64,000 bases of DNA from Palsa-506 sp963836355 (GTDB lineage Bacteria > Actinomycetota > Actinomycetes > Streptosporangiales > Streptosporangiaceae), in NCBI GenBank assembly GCA_963836355.1, contig CAWIJO010000010.1, positions 310,001 to 374,000 of the forward strand, given 5' to 3'. Position 1 is the first letter of the stretch. Each line of letters opens with the position of its first letter. The notes under the pieces were generated by a model. It was not told the origin of the DNA. It did not search any database and worked only from the letters and a program-made list of their open reading frames with translations. The position numbers and the translations under genes were made by a program. Of the stretch, positions 8,692 through 18,587 are shown piece by piece.

Positions 8692-9029
8692 CGGGCGGGA
8701 CCCCTCTCAGCGCGCGAACTTGCCGCCGGGCACGGCCGGACGGACACCGGATGCGGCCGGGCAGGCCCGCCGGGCACGGCACCGCGGGACCGGGCATCCC
8801 CCTCCTGATGTCCGGGCCCGCGTGAGCTGCCGCGGCGGGCCTGCCCGGCGCGCAGCCGGCCATGCACCGGAGTGCACATCACGACGTTAGGGATTCGGCG
8901 CTCCGGGCACATGCGCAGAATTAGCCATAGCCATATGCATTCCGCGGATTCCGGGCATGTGTACGCGGCGCGCTGGCCGGCCACCACCCGGCCGCCACCG
9001 GCCGCCCCGGGCAGCCCCGGGCAGGCCGT
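8692..9029. other. Intergenic region, probable promoter of the ANL-like gene
   Basis: 338 bases between two minus-strand genes. The segment around 8880-8950 is noticeably more AT-rich than its surroundings, which fits a promoter for the downstream gene. I see no clear -10/-35 pair, hairpin or small gene. Confidence 0.4.
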
Positions 9030-11525
9030 CTAAGGCTCGCCGCCGGGCTCGCGCTCGGCCACCCAGGCGGCCACCTGGGTCCGTGCGCTGCAGCCGAGCT
9101 TGGCGAAGATGTTGGCCACGTGCCGCGCCACCGTCGCGGGGGCGATGAAGAGCTCGTCGGCGATGGCCCGGTTGGAGAGCCCGCGCGCGATCAGGACGGC
9201 GACCTGGTACTCCCTGGCGGTCAGCCCCGATGACGTGCTGTCTGGCTGCGGCTGCGCCCGGGCCGCCTGCCAGCCCGCGTGGCCGGCCGCGTCCGGCGGC
9301 TCAGCGGCCGCCGCCTCGGTGCCGTACCTGATGGCCTCGTCCCTGGTCATCGCCTTGCCCTCGGCCAGCAGGGTGGCCGCCTCCGCAGCGCCGAGATGCT
9401 TGCGTGCCGCCCCGAACAGGGCGTCGATCCTGGCCCTGGCCGAGGGCGGCGAAACGTGGCCGGCCGCCTCGCGCAGCGCCAGCCCGGCGCCCTCCAGCCG
9501 GACCGCCCGGGCCGGGTCCTTCTCGGCCAGCGCCAGGATGCCGAGCGCCTCGATGCCGCGGGCGATTGCCAGCCGGTGCCCGGTTGCGAGGCTGAGCTGC
9601 ATGCTCTCGGTCAGGCTGGATCTGGCCAGTTTCAGGTCGCGCTGGGAAAGCGCCACCCAGCCGATCCCGGCCAGGCACCGGGCGATGTCCGGCCTGGCGT
9701 CGATCGCCCGGTAGAGCACCAGCGCGGCATCGAAATGACGTACCGCCGCGGCGTGCTCGCGGCGCGCCCTGGCCACCGCGCCGAGCCCGTACAGCACCTG
9801 CGCCACGCCCCAGCCGTTATTGTCCCGCAGCACGTCCAGGGCGATCTGATAGGCCCGCTGGGCGTCATCCAGCCTGCCCTGGCGGGCCAGCACGGCCGCC
9901 CGGGCGGCATGCCCGAGGCCTTCCTCCCAGTCGTCGCCCGCGGCCGTGGCCGCCGCCACCGCGGCATCGGCCTCGGCCAGCGCCTCGTCGTGGCGGCCGG
10001 CCCGCAGGCTGACCAGGGCGAGCAGCCGCCGGCCGCCGGCCTCGCCCTGGCCGGCGGCGTCCCGGCCGAGCTCGATGCCCGCCGTCGCGCAGCCGGCCGC
10101 GGCCGGGTAGTCCTGCTGCTCGAAGGCAAGCTCGGCCCGCAGCATCAGCGCCCGGGCCCTGAGCTCCGGGCCGACCTTGCCCTCCGGGGTGAGGAAGCGG
10201 TCGAACCACGCGGCGCCCTCGGTGACATCGCCGTAGGCGACCCACGGGCTGCGCAGCGCGCAGCAGAGCCGCAGCCCGTGCGCCGCCTCGCCGCGCTCGG
10301 CGGACAGCGCCAGCGCCGCGATGAGGTTGGCCCGCTCGGCATGCACCCGCCGGTACATCACGATCCGCTCCGGCCACGGCGGGTCGCCCCGCACGAAGGC
10401 CTTGGCCACGATGGATTCCGCCAGGTTCAGCAGGTACTCCCGGTGCCGCTGCCAGATGGCATCGGCCTCGCCGGAGGCGGCCAGCCGGACGGCCGCGTAC
10501 TCCTTGATCATGTCGAGCAGGCGGTACCTGGCGTCGCCGTCCAGCTCGTAGTCCACAGTCACCAGCGACTTGTCGATCAGCGCGGCCAGCACGTCGAGCA
10601 CCATTGGCGCCGGGATCTCCGCGCTGCAGCAGATCTGCTCGGCCATGTCCAGGTTCCAGCCGGCGAAGACGGACAGCCTGCGCAGCAGCACCTGCTCCGG
10701 CCCAGTCAGCAGCTCATAGCTCCAGTCCACGGTGGCCCGCAGCGTCTGCTGGCGCGGCGGCGCGGTGCGCGGGCCGGCCGCGAGCAGCTGGAACCGGTTA
10801 CCGAGCCGCGCGTCGATCTGGTCGACCGACAGGGCCCGGACCCGCGCCGCGGCCAGCTCGATGGCCAGCGGGATGCCGTCCAGCGTCCGGCACAGCCGGA
10901 CGACCGCGTCGATGTTGCCGGGCGCGAGCGTGAAGCCGGGCCGGACCGCCGCGGCCCGCTCGGAGAACAGCCGGATCGCCGCATGCCCGGCGTTGCCCTG
11001 GTCGGACAGCTCACCGGCCTGGCCGGGCAGCTCAAGCGGCGGGACCCGCCAGGCGGTCTCGCCGCGGACCTGCAGCGGCTCCCGGCTGGTCGCGATCAGC
11101 CGCACCGACGGGCAGCTGGCCAGCAGCTGCTGCACCAGCTCAGCGCAGGCGTCCAGGACATGCTCGCAGGTATCAAGCAGCAGCAGCATCCGGCGCGGCC
11201 GCAGTACGTCGGCCAGGGTCTCGGTCAGCGGCCGGTCCGGTTCCTCCCGGATGCCGAGGGTGGCGGCGACCCGCAGCGGGACCAGCGCGGCATCGTCGGT
11301 ATCGCCGAGCTCGACCAGCCAGGCGCCATCGGGGAAGCCCGGCACGATCTCGCAGGCCAGCCGGATCGCCAGCCTGGTCTTGCCGATGCCGCCTGGCCCG
11401 CACAGGGTCAGCGCGCGGACCTCGCCCAGCAGCAGGGCAAGCTCCGCCAGATCTCGCTCGCGGCCGACGAAGCTGTTCGGCTCCGCGGGGAGATTGCCTA
11501 GGCCGCTCGCGATATCGGTAGTCAT
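9030..11525 (-). CDS. ATPase-TPR-LuxR transcriptional regulator
   Basis: 831 residues from the ATG of MTTDIASGLGNLPAEPNSFV. The order is an NB-ARC-type STAND ATPase (Walker A GPGGIGKTRLAIRL at about residue 43, Walker B RRMLLLLDTCEHV, GIPLAIELAAARVRALS), a long TPR-like helical region, and a C-terminal LuxR HTH (LTAREYQVAVLIARGLSNRA, ATVARHVANIFAKLG). Such proteins are signal-integrating activators. The start codon overlaps the stop of the upstream alpha-mannosidase gene (ATGA), so the two are translationally coupled and the regulator probably controls the mannosidase or a related sugar response. This pairing is inferred from position only. Confidence 0.92.
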   Translation of the reverse strand: MTTDIASGLGNLPAEPNSFVGRERDLAELALLLGEVRALTLCGPGGIGKTRLAIRLACEIVPGFPDGAWLVELGDTDDAALVPLRVAATLGIREEPDRPLTETLADVLRPRRMLLLLDTCEHVLDACAELVQQLLASCPSVRLIATSREPLQVRGETAWRVPPLELPGQAGELSDQGNAGHAAIRLFSERAAAVRPGFTLAPGNIDAVVRLCRTLDGIPLAIELAAARVRALSVDQIDARLGNRFQLLAAGPRTAPPRQQTLRATVDWSYELLTGPEQVLLRRLSVFAGWNLDMAEQICCSAEIPAPMVLDVLAALIDKSLVTVDYELDGDARYRLLDMIKEYAAVRLAASGEADAIWQRHREYLLNLAESIVAKAFVRGDPPWPERIVMYRRVHAERANLIAALALSAERGEAAHGLRLCCALRSPWVAYGDVTEGAAWFDRFLTPEGKVGPELRARALMLRAELAFEQQDYPAAAGCATAGIELGRDAAGQGEAGGRRLLALVSLRAGRHDEALAEADAAVAAATAAGDDWEEGLGHAARAAVLARQGRLDDAQRAYQIALDVLRDNNGWGVAQVLYGLGAVARARREHAAAVRHFDAALVLYRAIDARPDIARCLAGIGWVALSQRDLKLARSSLTESMQLSLATGHRLAIARGIEALGILALAEKDPARAVRLEGAGLALREAAGHVSPPSARARIDALFGAARKHLGAAEAATLLAEGKAMTRDEAIRYGTEAAAAEPPDAAGHAGWQAARAQPQPDSTSSGLTAREYQVAVLIARGLSNRAIADELFIAPATVARHVANIFAKLGCSARTQVAAWVAEREPGGEP

Positions 11526-14500
11526 CGTCTTTCTGCGGTTGTTTCCGGCCACCCAAGTGTCTCAGAGGACGGCTCATCCGCAACGGAGCAGGCAATCGCG
11601 TCGGTGTAACGGAGCCGGCCGAAATACATGACCTTGATCAGCACCCACCATTCCTGGCCGGGCCGCGCGGCCGGGTCCGCGGTCAGCCGGTAGCGCAGGG
11701 TTACCTGCTCGGCCGGCCCGGCGGCGAAGCCGCGGGTCCACGGCGCGGCGCTGCCCCAGCAGCCGGCCGGCCAGACGAGCTGCGCCTCGCCCCTGATCGC
11801 CGACGCGGCGTGATTGGCCAGCCGGACGGCAACCTCGCCGTGGCCGCCCGGCCGCAGCACCAGCTCGCGGGATGCCAGGCAGATCTCAAGCTCCGCCGCG
11901 GTCGCCTGCTCATCGGCCAGGTAGCGCTCGACGAACTGGCCGGCCGGCAGGCCGGGCGATGGCGGGCCCGGCTGGCCGACGGTGACCAGCGCGGCGTCCT
12001 CCAGCCGCTGGCCGGCCGCGTCGCCGATGCTGGCGGCCAGGAAGTAGCGCCCGGCGGCGGCGCCCGGCAGCGCCCGCACCCGCAGGTCCCAGCTGGCATG
12101 CCCGCGCGGCGGCAGATCGTATCTCAGCGGGCCGGCCTGCTCGACGGCAAGCTCCGGCGGCACGTCGAGCTCGGCCAGGCCGGCCGCTGGCTGCGGCCCG
12201 CAGGCGACGGTCAGCCGCAGCCCGGCGGGCTCGCCGCCGGCCCTGGCGAGCGTGATCCGGGCTCCTCGCCCGGACCAGCCGCCGTCCGGTTCGCTGGCGG
12301 AAAGATGCACCGCGACCGGCAGGTTCCCGGCCGGGGCCGGCCCCTTGCCATGCAGCCAGTAGCGGGTAAATACCGGCTGGGCGGGTTCCGGCGGCAGCGC
12401 GGCCGCGACCTCGCCACTGACCTCGCCACTGACCTCGCCATCGGCCGCCTGCCCGGCCCCGCCGCGGGCCGTGCCGTCGGCCGCGGCCAGCCACGGCAGC
12501 GGCGTGAGCGCCATCGTCACCGGGCCGGCCGCCGTCAGCTCGGCGGACGCCGCGCCGTCGCGCATTCCGAGCGGCTCGCCGCCGGCCACCTCGTCGACCA
12601 GGCCGGCCAGGCTCGCGGCGGCCAGCCCCGGCGCCAGCCGCACCGTGGCGGTACCGGGCACGGCCCGGCCGGAGACGTCCCGCAGCCGGGCGGTCACGCC
12701 GTCCGCCAGCCGGGGCGCGGCGGTCCGGCCGGACGCCAGCGGGTTCCCGCGCGGCTTCAGCGCGGACAGCACGGCGGTGGCCGGCTCGGCCGAGGCCAGG
12801 CTCACGGCGGCGGGCAGCGGGCCGTCGTGCAGGCCGGTCTCGCAGCCGAGCAGATCGCGGTTGTAGTCCAGCCCGGCCAGCGGGAAGCCAGCGGAGCGCC
12901 AGTCACCGGGCCCGGCGGCCAGCGCGTACTCGAACGTGTGACTCCAGTGCTGCCAGGCGAAGCTGGTGCCATCCGGCGCGGTGCGGGCGTCGCCGTCGAT
13001 CCAGACCCCGCAGGGCCAGCCGCTGCAGGACCGCATCAGCGAGATGTACAAGGTGCCGTCCGGCGTCACCAGGCTGCTCGGCGTGCCGCGGTTCAGCAGC
13101 GCCACCGAGTGGCCGGCCAGGTCCAGGCCGCCCGCCTGGTCCGGCCCGGCCGTGGCGGCCTCGATCTCCGCATCGGCCAGGTCGGCCGTGACCGCGCCGA
13201 TCGCGGCGGCCAGGTCGTGGCCGGCCACGATCAGCACCGGCAGATCCAGGGCGCCGCGGACGTCGGCGCCCGGGCCGAACGCCTGCTCCCGGCTGACCGC
13301 GGCCGGCACCCAGAGCCGGGCGCTGGCGCCCGCCGCCAGCTGCGCCGCCAGCGCGCGGGCGGCCGCCGGGCCCGCCGCGGCGAGCACCTCGGCGGTGAAC
13401 GGGTTCTGCTCCGGGCCGCCGAGCGCGATGCGGACGTCGGGCAGGTTCGAGTCGAGGTCGATCGCGCCGTACCGGGGGCCGTCCGGCCGCGAGCAGGTGG
13501 CCGTGACTCCCTGGCTGGCCAGGCCGGCCAGCAGGGCCCGGATAGCCACCGTGGATCCGTTAATAATCTGCGGTGTTATCACTTCGCCGACACCGATAGC
13601 CCGGGTCAGCCGCCGTCCGGACGGATCTGTCAGCCGTACCCGGACGGCGGAGGACAGGCCGAACCACTCGTGCGCGGGGTTGTCCAGGGTGTACCAGTGC
13701 TGCGCGGCGTCGGCATCGGCGCTGCCGAACGGGCGGCCGATCGCGGACAGCGCGGTCTGGTAGACCGGCAGCGCGCCGGGCGCCCGGGCCGGGAAGCGGA
13801 CCCGCAGCAGCCGGTCGCTGCCGATCGAGCCGCCGGTGTGAGTGCGGAACTCGATCCGCTGCGCGCCGTCCCACAGCACCGTTTCCTGGATGATCCGCAG
13901 CTCGCCGAGGGTCAGCTCGGCGACCAGCCGGGCGCCGGCCGGGCAGCGCTCCGCCCGCACCGTGGCGGGCGCCGCGGCCGAGCCGGCGCCCGGCCCCTTC
14001 GGCGACAGCAGCCACGGGCCCTCGGCCCATTTCGGGTGGTAGTCGTACTCCTCCTGGAGCAAGAGCTCGTTGGCCTGGCCGCGGATAAGCTCGGTGCCTG
14101 AGCGCTTGTCCAGGATCCGGCTCAGCGTCCCGCCGCGCGCCGGGTCGGCCTCGACCAGGAACGCGTCGTTCTCGATCACCAGCCCGCCGGCCGGGCCCAG
14201 CCTGCCGCACCCGGGTCGCCCGGCGCCGGAGCGGCCGTTACCCAGTAGGTCCGGTAGCCGAGGGCCGGCACGCTGTCCGCCCGGAACGTCAGCGTCAGGC
14301 CGGCCAGCGTGCCGTCGCCGTGCCGCCGGACGCCGTCGGCCAGGAACGCGACCGGGGCGCCGCGCTCGTCGGCCAGCTGCAGCCACGGGGTGCCCGGCGC
14401 GGCGAAGTCCAGAGTGACGCTGGCCATCCCTGGCCTGGCGGCGGACAGCGTGTTGAACACGGCCACCGCCCGGCTGGCGCCGGTATCAGCCGCCGCCGCC

Positions 14501-16098
14501 CCGTTGCCCGCCGCCGCTGGCCACCTGGTGTCCGCCAGGCCGGCCAGGTACCGCGCCGCGCCGCGGCGGGCGCCGTCGCCGCGGGCCAGCGCCTCCTGCC
14601 AGCCGGCCAGCAGGTCCAGGTAGACCTGGTCGCCCTCGGTGCCGGTGATCGCGTCGTGGTGCGCGCCGAAGACCAGCTGCCGCCAGGCCTTGTCCAGCCC
14701 CGCGGCCGGGTACCCGGCGCCGGCCAGCCAGGCCAGCGTCGCCAGCCGCTCGCCGTCCTCGACCGCGATCTCGGCGGCCCGCTGCAGCTGCTTAGTGTCG
14801 ACGTAGGACACGTCCTTGCCGGGATACACCGGGTTCATGTCCCTGGTCTGCGGGGTGATCCACACGGCGCGCCGCCCGGCGTCCCGGCGCACCGCGGCGA
14901 AGAACTCGCTCGGCACCGCGGTGACGAACCTCGGCCAGACGTAGCGGGCGCTCCAGTCCCGGTAGATCCGGGTTGCCCAGCGGGACGGGATCACGTGGTC
15001 GGCGCCGACCGGCAGCAGCACGTTACGGGTCGCGGCCACCGGCGCGAGCAGCGCGAACTGCTGGTAGGCGGCCAGCTGCGCAGCGGCCAGGTCGGGGGCG
15101 TCCTGGGTCACCCAGCCTGCCCCGTAGTGATTGGGCAGATAGGCGGTCAGCAGGCCGCCGCCATCCGGCGAGATCCACTCGAACTCGCTGGGGAACTGCA
15201 TCCGGGTGTTGTCGCCGACGCTGCGGTTCGGCCCCCACTGGTGGAACGGGCCCCTGGCCCAGGCGGACTCGGCCAGCCCGGCCGCGGCCATCAGCCCCGG
15301 GTAGCCCGGATCGAACCCGAACGCGTCCAGCATCCAGGCCGTCTTCGGGTCGGCACCGAGCACGTCGCGCTGGTAGCCGAGCCCGTAGATCGCGTTGCGG
15401 ATGGTGGACTCGGCGGATGTCAGGTTGGTGTTCGGCTCGTTGTAGCTGCCGCCGACGATCTCCACCCGGCCGGTGGCGATGAACTTCAGCAGGTCCGCGC
15501 GGTCCTCCGGGTGCGCGTCGAAGTGCGGCTTCAGGTAGTCGATCTCGGCCAGCACGAACTTGTAGTCCGGGTCCTGCCTGGCCTCGTCCAGGTGCAGCCG
15601 GACCAGCTCGAAGGCGGTCCTGGCGTCCGGCAGCCGGCCGGACTCGTCCGGCAGCAGCAGCCGGGACTCGGTGAACTGGCCCTGGGTGTTCCACCACACC
15701 GGGTCGTAGTGGAAGTGGCTGACCATCCACATGGTCCAGCCGGTCTCCGCGACGGTAATCTCGCCGGGCAGCTCAGCGCGGGAGCCGGACCGCTCAGCCG
15801 CCGCCGTCGCGGTGACGCGCAGCACGGCGCCCGGGCCGTGCGGCGCGGCGACCTCGACCGGGATCTCGGCGATCGCGGTGCCGCCTGGCGGCGGCGCGGC
15901 GACCGCGGCCGGGCGCGGGGTGCTTACCCCGGGCCCGTCGACACGCACAGTGACCATCTCGCCGCCGTCACCACCGGCCAGGCCGTCGTGGCCGCCCGGC
16001 TCGCCGCCGTGGCCGGCCAGCGTCACCCGGACCAGCTGCAGCGGGCGCCTGACTGTCCCGCCAAACAGGTCGGTCGAGGCAACTTCGCTGATCCGCAT
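11522..16098 (-). pseudogene. GH38 alpha-mannosidase, very large, frameshifted near 14190
   Basis: The start MRISEVASTDLFGGTVRRPL is at 16098. GH38 motifs: SHFHYDPVWWN (near 15700), GGSYNEPNTN, WMLDAFGFDPGYPGLMAAAG (catalytic nucleophile region) and FGAHHDAITGTEGDQV (near 14650). The N-terminal frame ends in TYWVTAAPAPGDPG. A 1-2 base shift within the GC-rich stretch 14181-14200 moves the reading to GGLVIENDAFLVEADPARGG, which continues without a break to the TGA at 11522. That part holds the C-terminal beta-sandwich domains, ending with a NEW3/Ig-like domain. The total is about 1,524 residues, long for the family. It should cleave alpha-mannosides. A divergent LacI regulator and the coupled LuxR-type regulator flank it. 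Confidence 0.85.
12407..12442. repeat. 12-bp repeat, three copies, in the mannosidase linker
   Basis: gacctcgccact repeated three times (third copy diverged at the end). On the minus strand it encodes Gly-Glu-Val-Ser repeats in a linker. Frame-preserving. Confidence 0.8.
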
Positions 16099-16240
16099 GG
16101 CGATATCGTCCCATGGCCGCCGCCAGCCGGTCAGCCCAGCGGTGCCCGGGCACGGCGGATAGCATGGCCACGGAAGCGCCGCAGGCCGCCCGTCCAGGGC
16201 GCGCGGCAGGGCCGGCGCGGCGAGCGGAGCGTGACTGCCG

Positions 16241-17269
16241 ATGCCAGATCCGCCAGTGACGCTGCGGGACGTCGCCGGGAGAGCCGGCGTGCATCCGGCG
16301 ACCGCGTCCCGCGCGCTCAACCCGGAGACCAGGATCCTGGTCTCCGAGGAAACCACCCGCCGGGTGCTGGCGGCCGCGGACGAGCTCGGCTACCGGCCGA
16401 ACCCGGTGGCGCGGAGCCTGCGGACCAGGCGCTCGCATACCGTCGGCGTGCTGATCCCGGACCTCAACAACCCGCTGTTCCCGCCGATCGTGCGCGGCCT
16501 CGACGACCGGCTGGCCGCGGCCGACTACGTCGCGCTGATCGGCAACACCGACGGCGACGACGAGCGCGAGCGGGTCGTGTTCGAGCAGATGCGGGCCAGG
16601 CACGTGGACGGCTTCGTGCTGGCCACCGCGCACCTGCGCAGCTCGCTGCTGGCCGAGGCGGCCCGCGCCGAGCTGCCCGTCGTGCTGATGAACCGGCTGG
16701 CCGAGGACTACAGCTTCCCGTCCGTCTCGGTCGACAACGAGCGCGGGATCCGGATGGCGGTGACCCATCTGGCCGCGCTCGGGCACCGCCGGATCGCGCA
16801 CATCGCCGGGCCGCAGGAAGTGTCCACCGGGCTGAACCGGTACCGCGGCTTCCTGACCGCGATGGCCGCCTGCGGGCTGCCGGTCGATCCGGGCCAGGTC
16901 GTCTTCGCCCGGTCGTTCTCGCTGGACGAGGGCATCCGCTGCTGCCGCGAGCTGCTGGCCGGCCCGGATCGCTGCACGGCCGTCGCGGCCGGGAACGACA
17001 TGCTCGCGCTCGGCTGCTATGCCGCGCTGGACGCGGCCGGGCTGACCTGCCCGGACGACATGTCAGTCGTCGGCTTCAACGACATGCCGTTCATCGACCT
17101 GCTCCGGCCGCCGCTGACCACCGTCAGGTTCCCGCACTACCAGGTCGGGACGGAGGCGGCCCAGCTGCTGCTGGAGCGCATCGGCGGGCATAACGGGCCG
17201 GTGAAGATCCTCTACCTGGCGCCGGAGTTCATCGTCCGCGGCTCCACCGCCGGCGTCCCGGCCGGCTAG
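16241..17269 (+). CDS. LacI family transcriptional regulator
   Basis: 342 residues, standard LacI length. N-terminal HTH (VTLRDVAGRAGVHPATASRA, then RRVLAAADELGYRPNPVARS with the hinge helix), followed by a periplasmic-binding-protein-like sensor: TVGVLIPDLNNPLFPPIVRG, ADYVALIGNTDGD, VSVDNERGIRMAVTHLAALG, DDMSVVGFNDMPFIDLLRPP. It probably binds a sugar effector and represses. It is divergent from the GH38 alpha-mannosidase across 142 bases, so regulation of the mannosidase/LuxR pair and of itself from that gap is the natural inference. Confidence 0.93.
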   Translation: MPDPPVTLRDVAGRAGVHPATASRALNPETRILVSEETTRRVLAAADELGYRPNPVARSLRTRRSHTVGVLIPDLNNPLFPPIVRGLDDRLAAADYVALIGNTDGDDERERVVFEQMRARHVDGFVLATAHLRSSLLAEAARAELPVVLMNRLAEDYSFPSVSVDNERGIRMAVTHLAALGHRRIAHIAGPQEVSTGLNRYRGFLTAMAACGLPVDPGQVVFARSFSLDEGIRCCRELLAGPDRCTAVAAGNDMLALGCYAALDAAGLTCPDDMSVVGFNDMPFIDLLRPPLTTVRFPHYQVGTEAAQLLLERIGGHNGPVKILYLAPEFIVRGSTAGVPAG

Positions 17270-17281
17270 CCCAGGATCCGG

Positions 17282-18346
17282 CTAGCGCCGGGCCAGCTGG
17301 CGGGCCATCCAGTCGGCGGTATAGGGCCGGTGGTGCTGCGGCAGGTTGGCGCAGCCGTGGTTCCCCTCGGCGAGCAGCAGCAGCTCGGCCGCGTGGCCGG
17401 CCTCGTCCGCGAGCTGCCGCGCCTGCTGCCAGGGGATGATCCGGTCCCGCTGGCCGGTCACGATCAGCAGCGGCGCGGTCACCGCAGCCGCCCGGCCCGC
17501 CATGGTCAGCTGGCCGGCCCGCCGCCTGGCCTCGTCCGCGGTGGCCGCCTTGGACCGGACCCGGAACGCCGCCCGGGTGAGGTCGGGCAGCTTATCCCAG
17601 GTCGCGCCGAAGTCGTACGGCCCGCACAGCGCGGCGCAGGCCCGCACTCGCCGGTCGCCGCTGGCCAGCCGCGGCGCATAGTAACCGCCCAGGCTGACCC
17701 CCCAGACCCCGATCCGGGCCGGATCCAGGCCGGGCAGCCCGGCCACCGCGTCGATGATGGCGCCGCCGGGAACTTCCCAGTCCGGCCTGATCGCCAGCGC
17801 GTACTCGGCCTCGCCCTGCCCCGGGCCGTCCACGGCGAACGTGGCCAGGCCCCGGTCCAGGAACAGCGCCTCGGTCGCGCGGAGTTCCTCCTTGGCCGAG
17901 TCGAGACCGGAAATCATGATCACTACCGGGTGCGGGCCCGCTGTCCCCGGCCGTCGCAAGATGCCCGGCAGGACGCCGCCGTCGAACGGGATCTCTATCC
18001 GCTCGCCGGGCGGATCCAGGTACGGCAGCGCATCGGTCAGGCACCGGACGGCCGCCGCGTGGGCCGCCCGCAGCTGCGCCATGTCCTGGACGAACAGGAA
18101 CTTCGCGAAGTGGTAGTACACCGCGGCCTGGGCCAGGTGGCCGCCGCCGGACCGGGTCCGGCCGTCGCCGAGCGCCAGCCGCCCGAGATTCTCGTGCTCG
18201 GCGGCGGCCTGGCACCATGCGGCGCACCAGCCGCTCCAGTCACTGATGGCGGCGGTGATCCGGGTGAAATCATTCGCGTCTACCCCGTTGGCGGTGAAGC
18301 GGGGCGCCCAGTGGCCGATGGCCGCAGTCACCAGCTGATCCGCCAT
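17282..18346 (-). CDS. Alpha/beta hydrolase, 2,6-dihydroxypseudooxynicotine-hydrolase-like
   Basis: 354 residues from ATG 18346 (MADQLVTAAIGHWAPRF). A helical N-terminal cap (about 1-130: WSGWCAAWCQAAAEHE, VYYHFAKFLFVQDM) precedes an alpha/beta-hydrolase core with VVIMISGLDSAKEE (oxyanion), DGPGQGEAEY, the nucleophile elbow GVWGVSLGGYYAPRL and late acid/His residues (TGQRDRIIPW, LAEGNHGCAN). This is the layout of DHPON hydrolase and related FrsA-like C-C or ester hydrolases. It is divergent from the dehydrogenase/Liv operon with paired inverted motifs between, suggesting a shared regulator and pathway. The substrate is unknown. Confidence 0.85.
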   Translation of the reverse strand: MADQLVTAAIGHWAPRFTANGVDANDFTRITAAISDWSGWCAAWCQAAAEHENLGRLALGDGRTRSGGGHLAQAAVYYHFAKFLFVQDMAQLRAAHAAAVRCLTDALPYLDPPGERIEIPFDGGVLPGILRRPGTAGPHPVVIMISGLDSAKEELRATEALFLDRGLATFAVDGPGQGEAEYALAIRPDWEVPGGAIIDAVAGLPGLDPARIGVWGVSLGGYYAPRLASGDRRVRACAALCGPYDFGATWDKLPDLTRAAFRVRSKAATADEARRRAGQLTMAGRAAAVTAPLLIVTGQRDRIIPWQQARQLADEAGHAAELLLLAEGNHGCANLPQHHRPYTADWMARQLARR

Positions 18347-18350
18347 GGGC

Positions 18351-18556
18351 CAAGTGTTGCATACGATTGCATCGAGGACATGGCGGCTGCCGTCGCGCTG
18401 AAACGGATGGTCCGCGGCCAGTCTCTGCGCGCTGGCTGCCGGTCCGGGCCAGGGTTGCCGCCAGGATCCGATAACGGCTTGGCCACAGCCCGTTGACAAC
18501 CCGGCGAGCGGTACGCAACGCTCGGTGCGCAAGCGTTGCACGCAAACGATTGTGAG
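18351..18556. promoter_or_regulatory. Divergent promoter region with paired operator-like motifs
   Basis: Two sites share GTTGCA and ACGATTG: gttgcatacgattgca right after the hydrolase start (about 18355-18370) and gcgttgcacgcaaacgattg at 18534-18553. Overlapping the second is a perfect inverted repeat GCAACGCT (18515-18522)/AGCGTTGC (18532-18539). Such pairs suit a GntR- or IclR-like dimer controlling both directions. No regulator gene lies next to this divergon, so the cognate protein is unknown. The motifs are seen directly; the operator role is inferred. Confidence 0.5.
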
Positions 18557-18587
18557 ACCCGTTGGGACAGCTTCCGAGGGCAGCGAG

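Noticed and set aside
9279..11501. 740-codon plus-strand open frame
   Set aside because: Antisense shadow of the ATPase-LuxR gene, caused by strong third-position GC bias.
11810..17193. Long plus-strand open frames opposite the mannosidase
   Set aside because: The opposite strand carries clear GH38 motifs; these frames only reflect GC codon bias and one runs into the LacI gene in the wrong frame.
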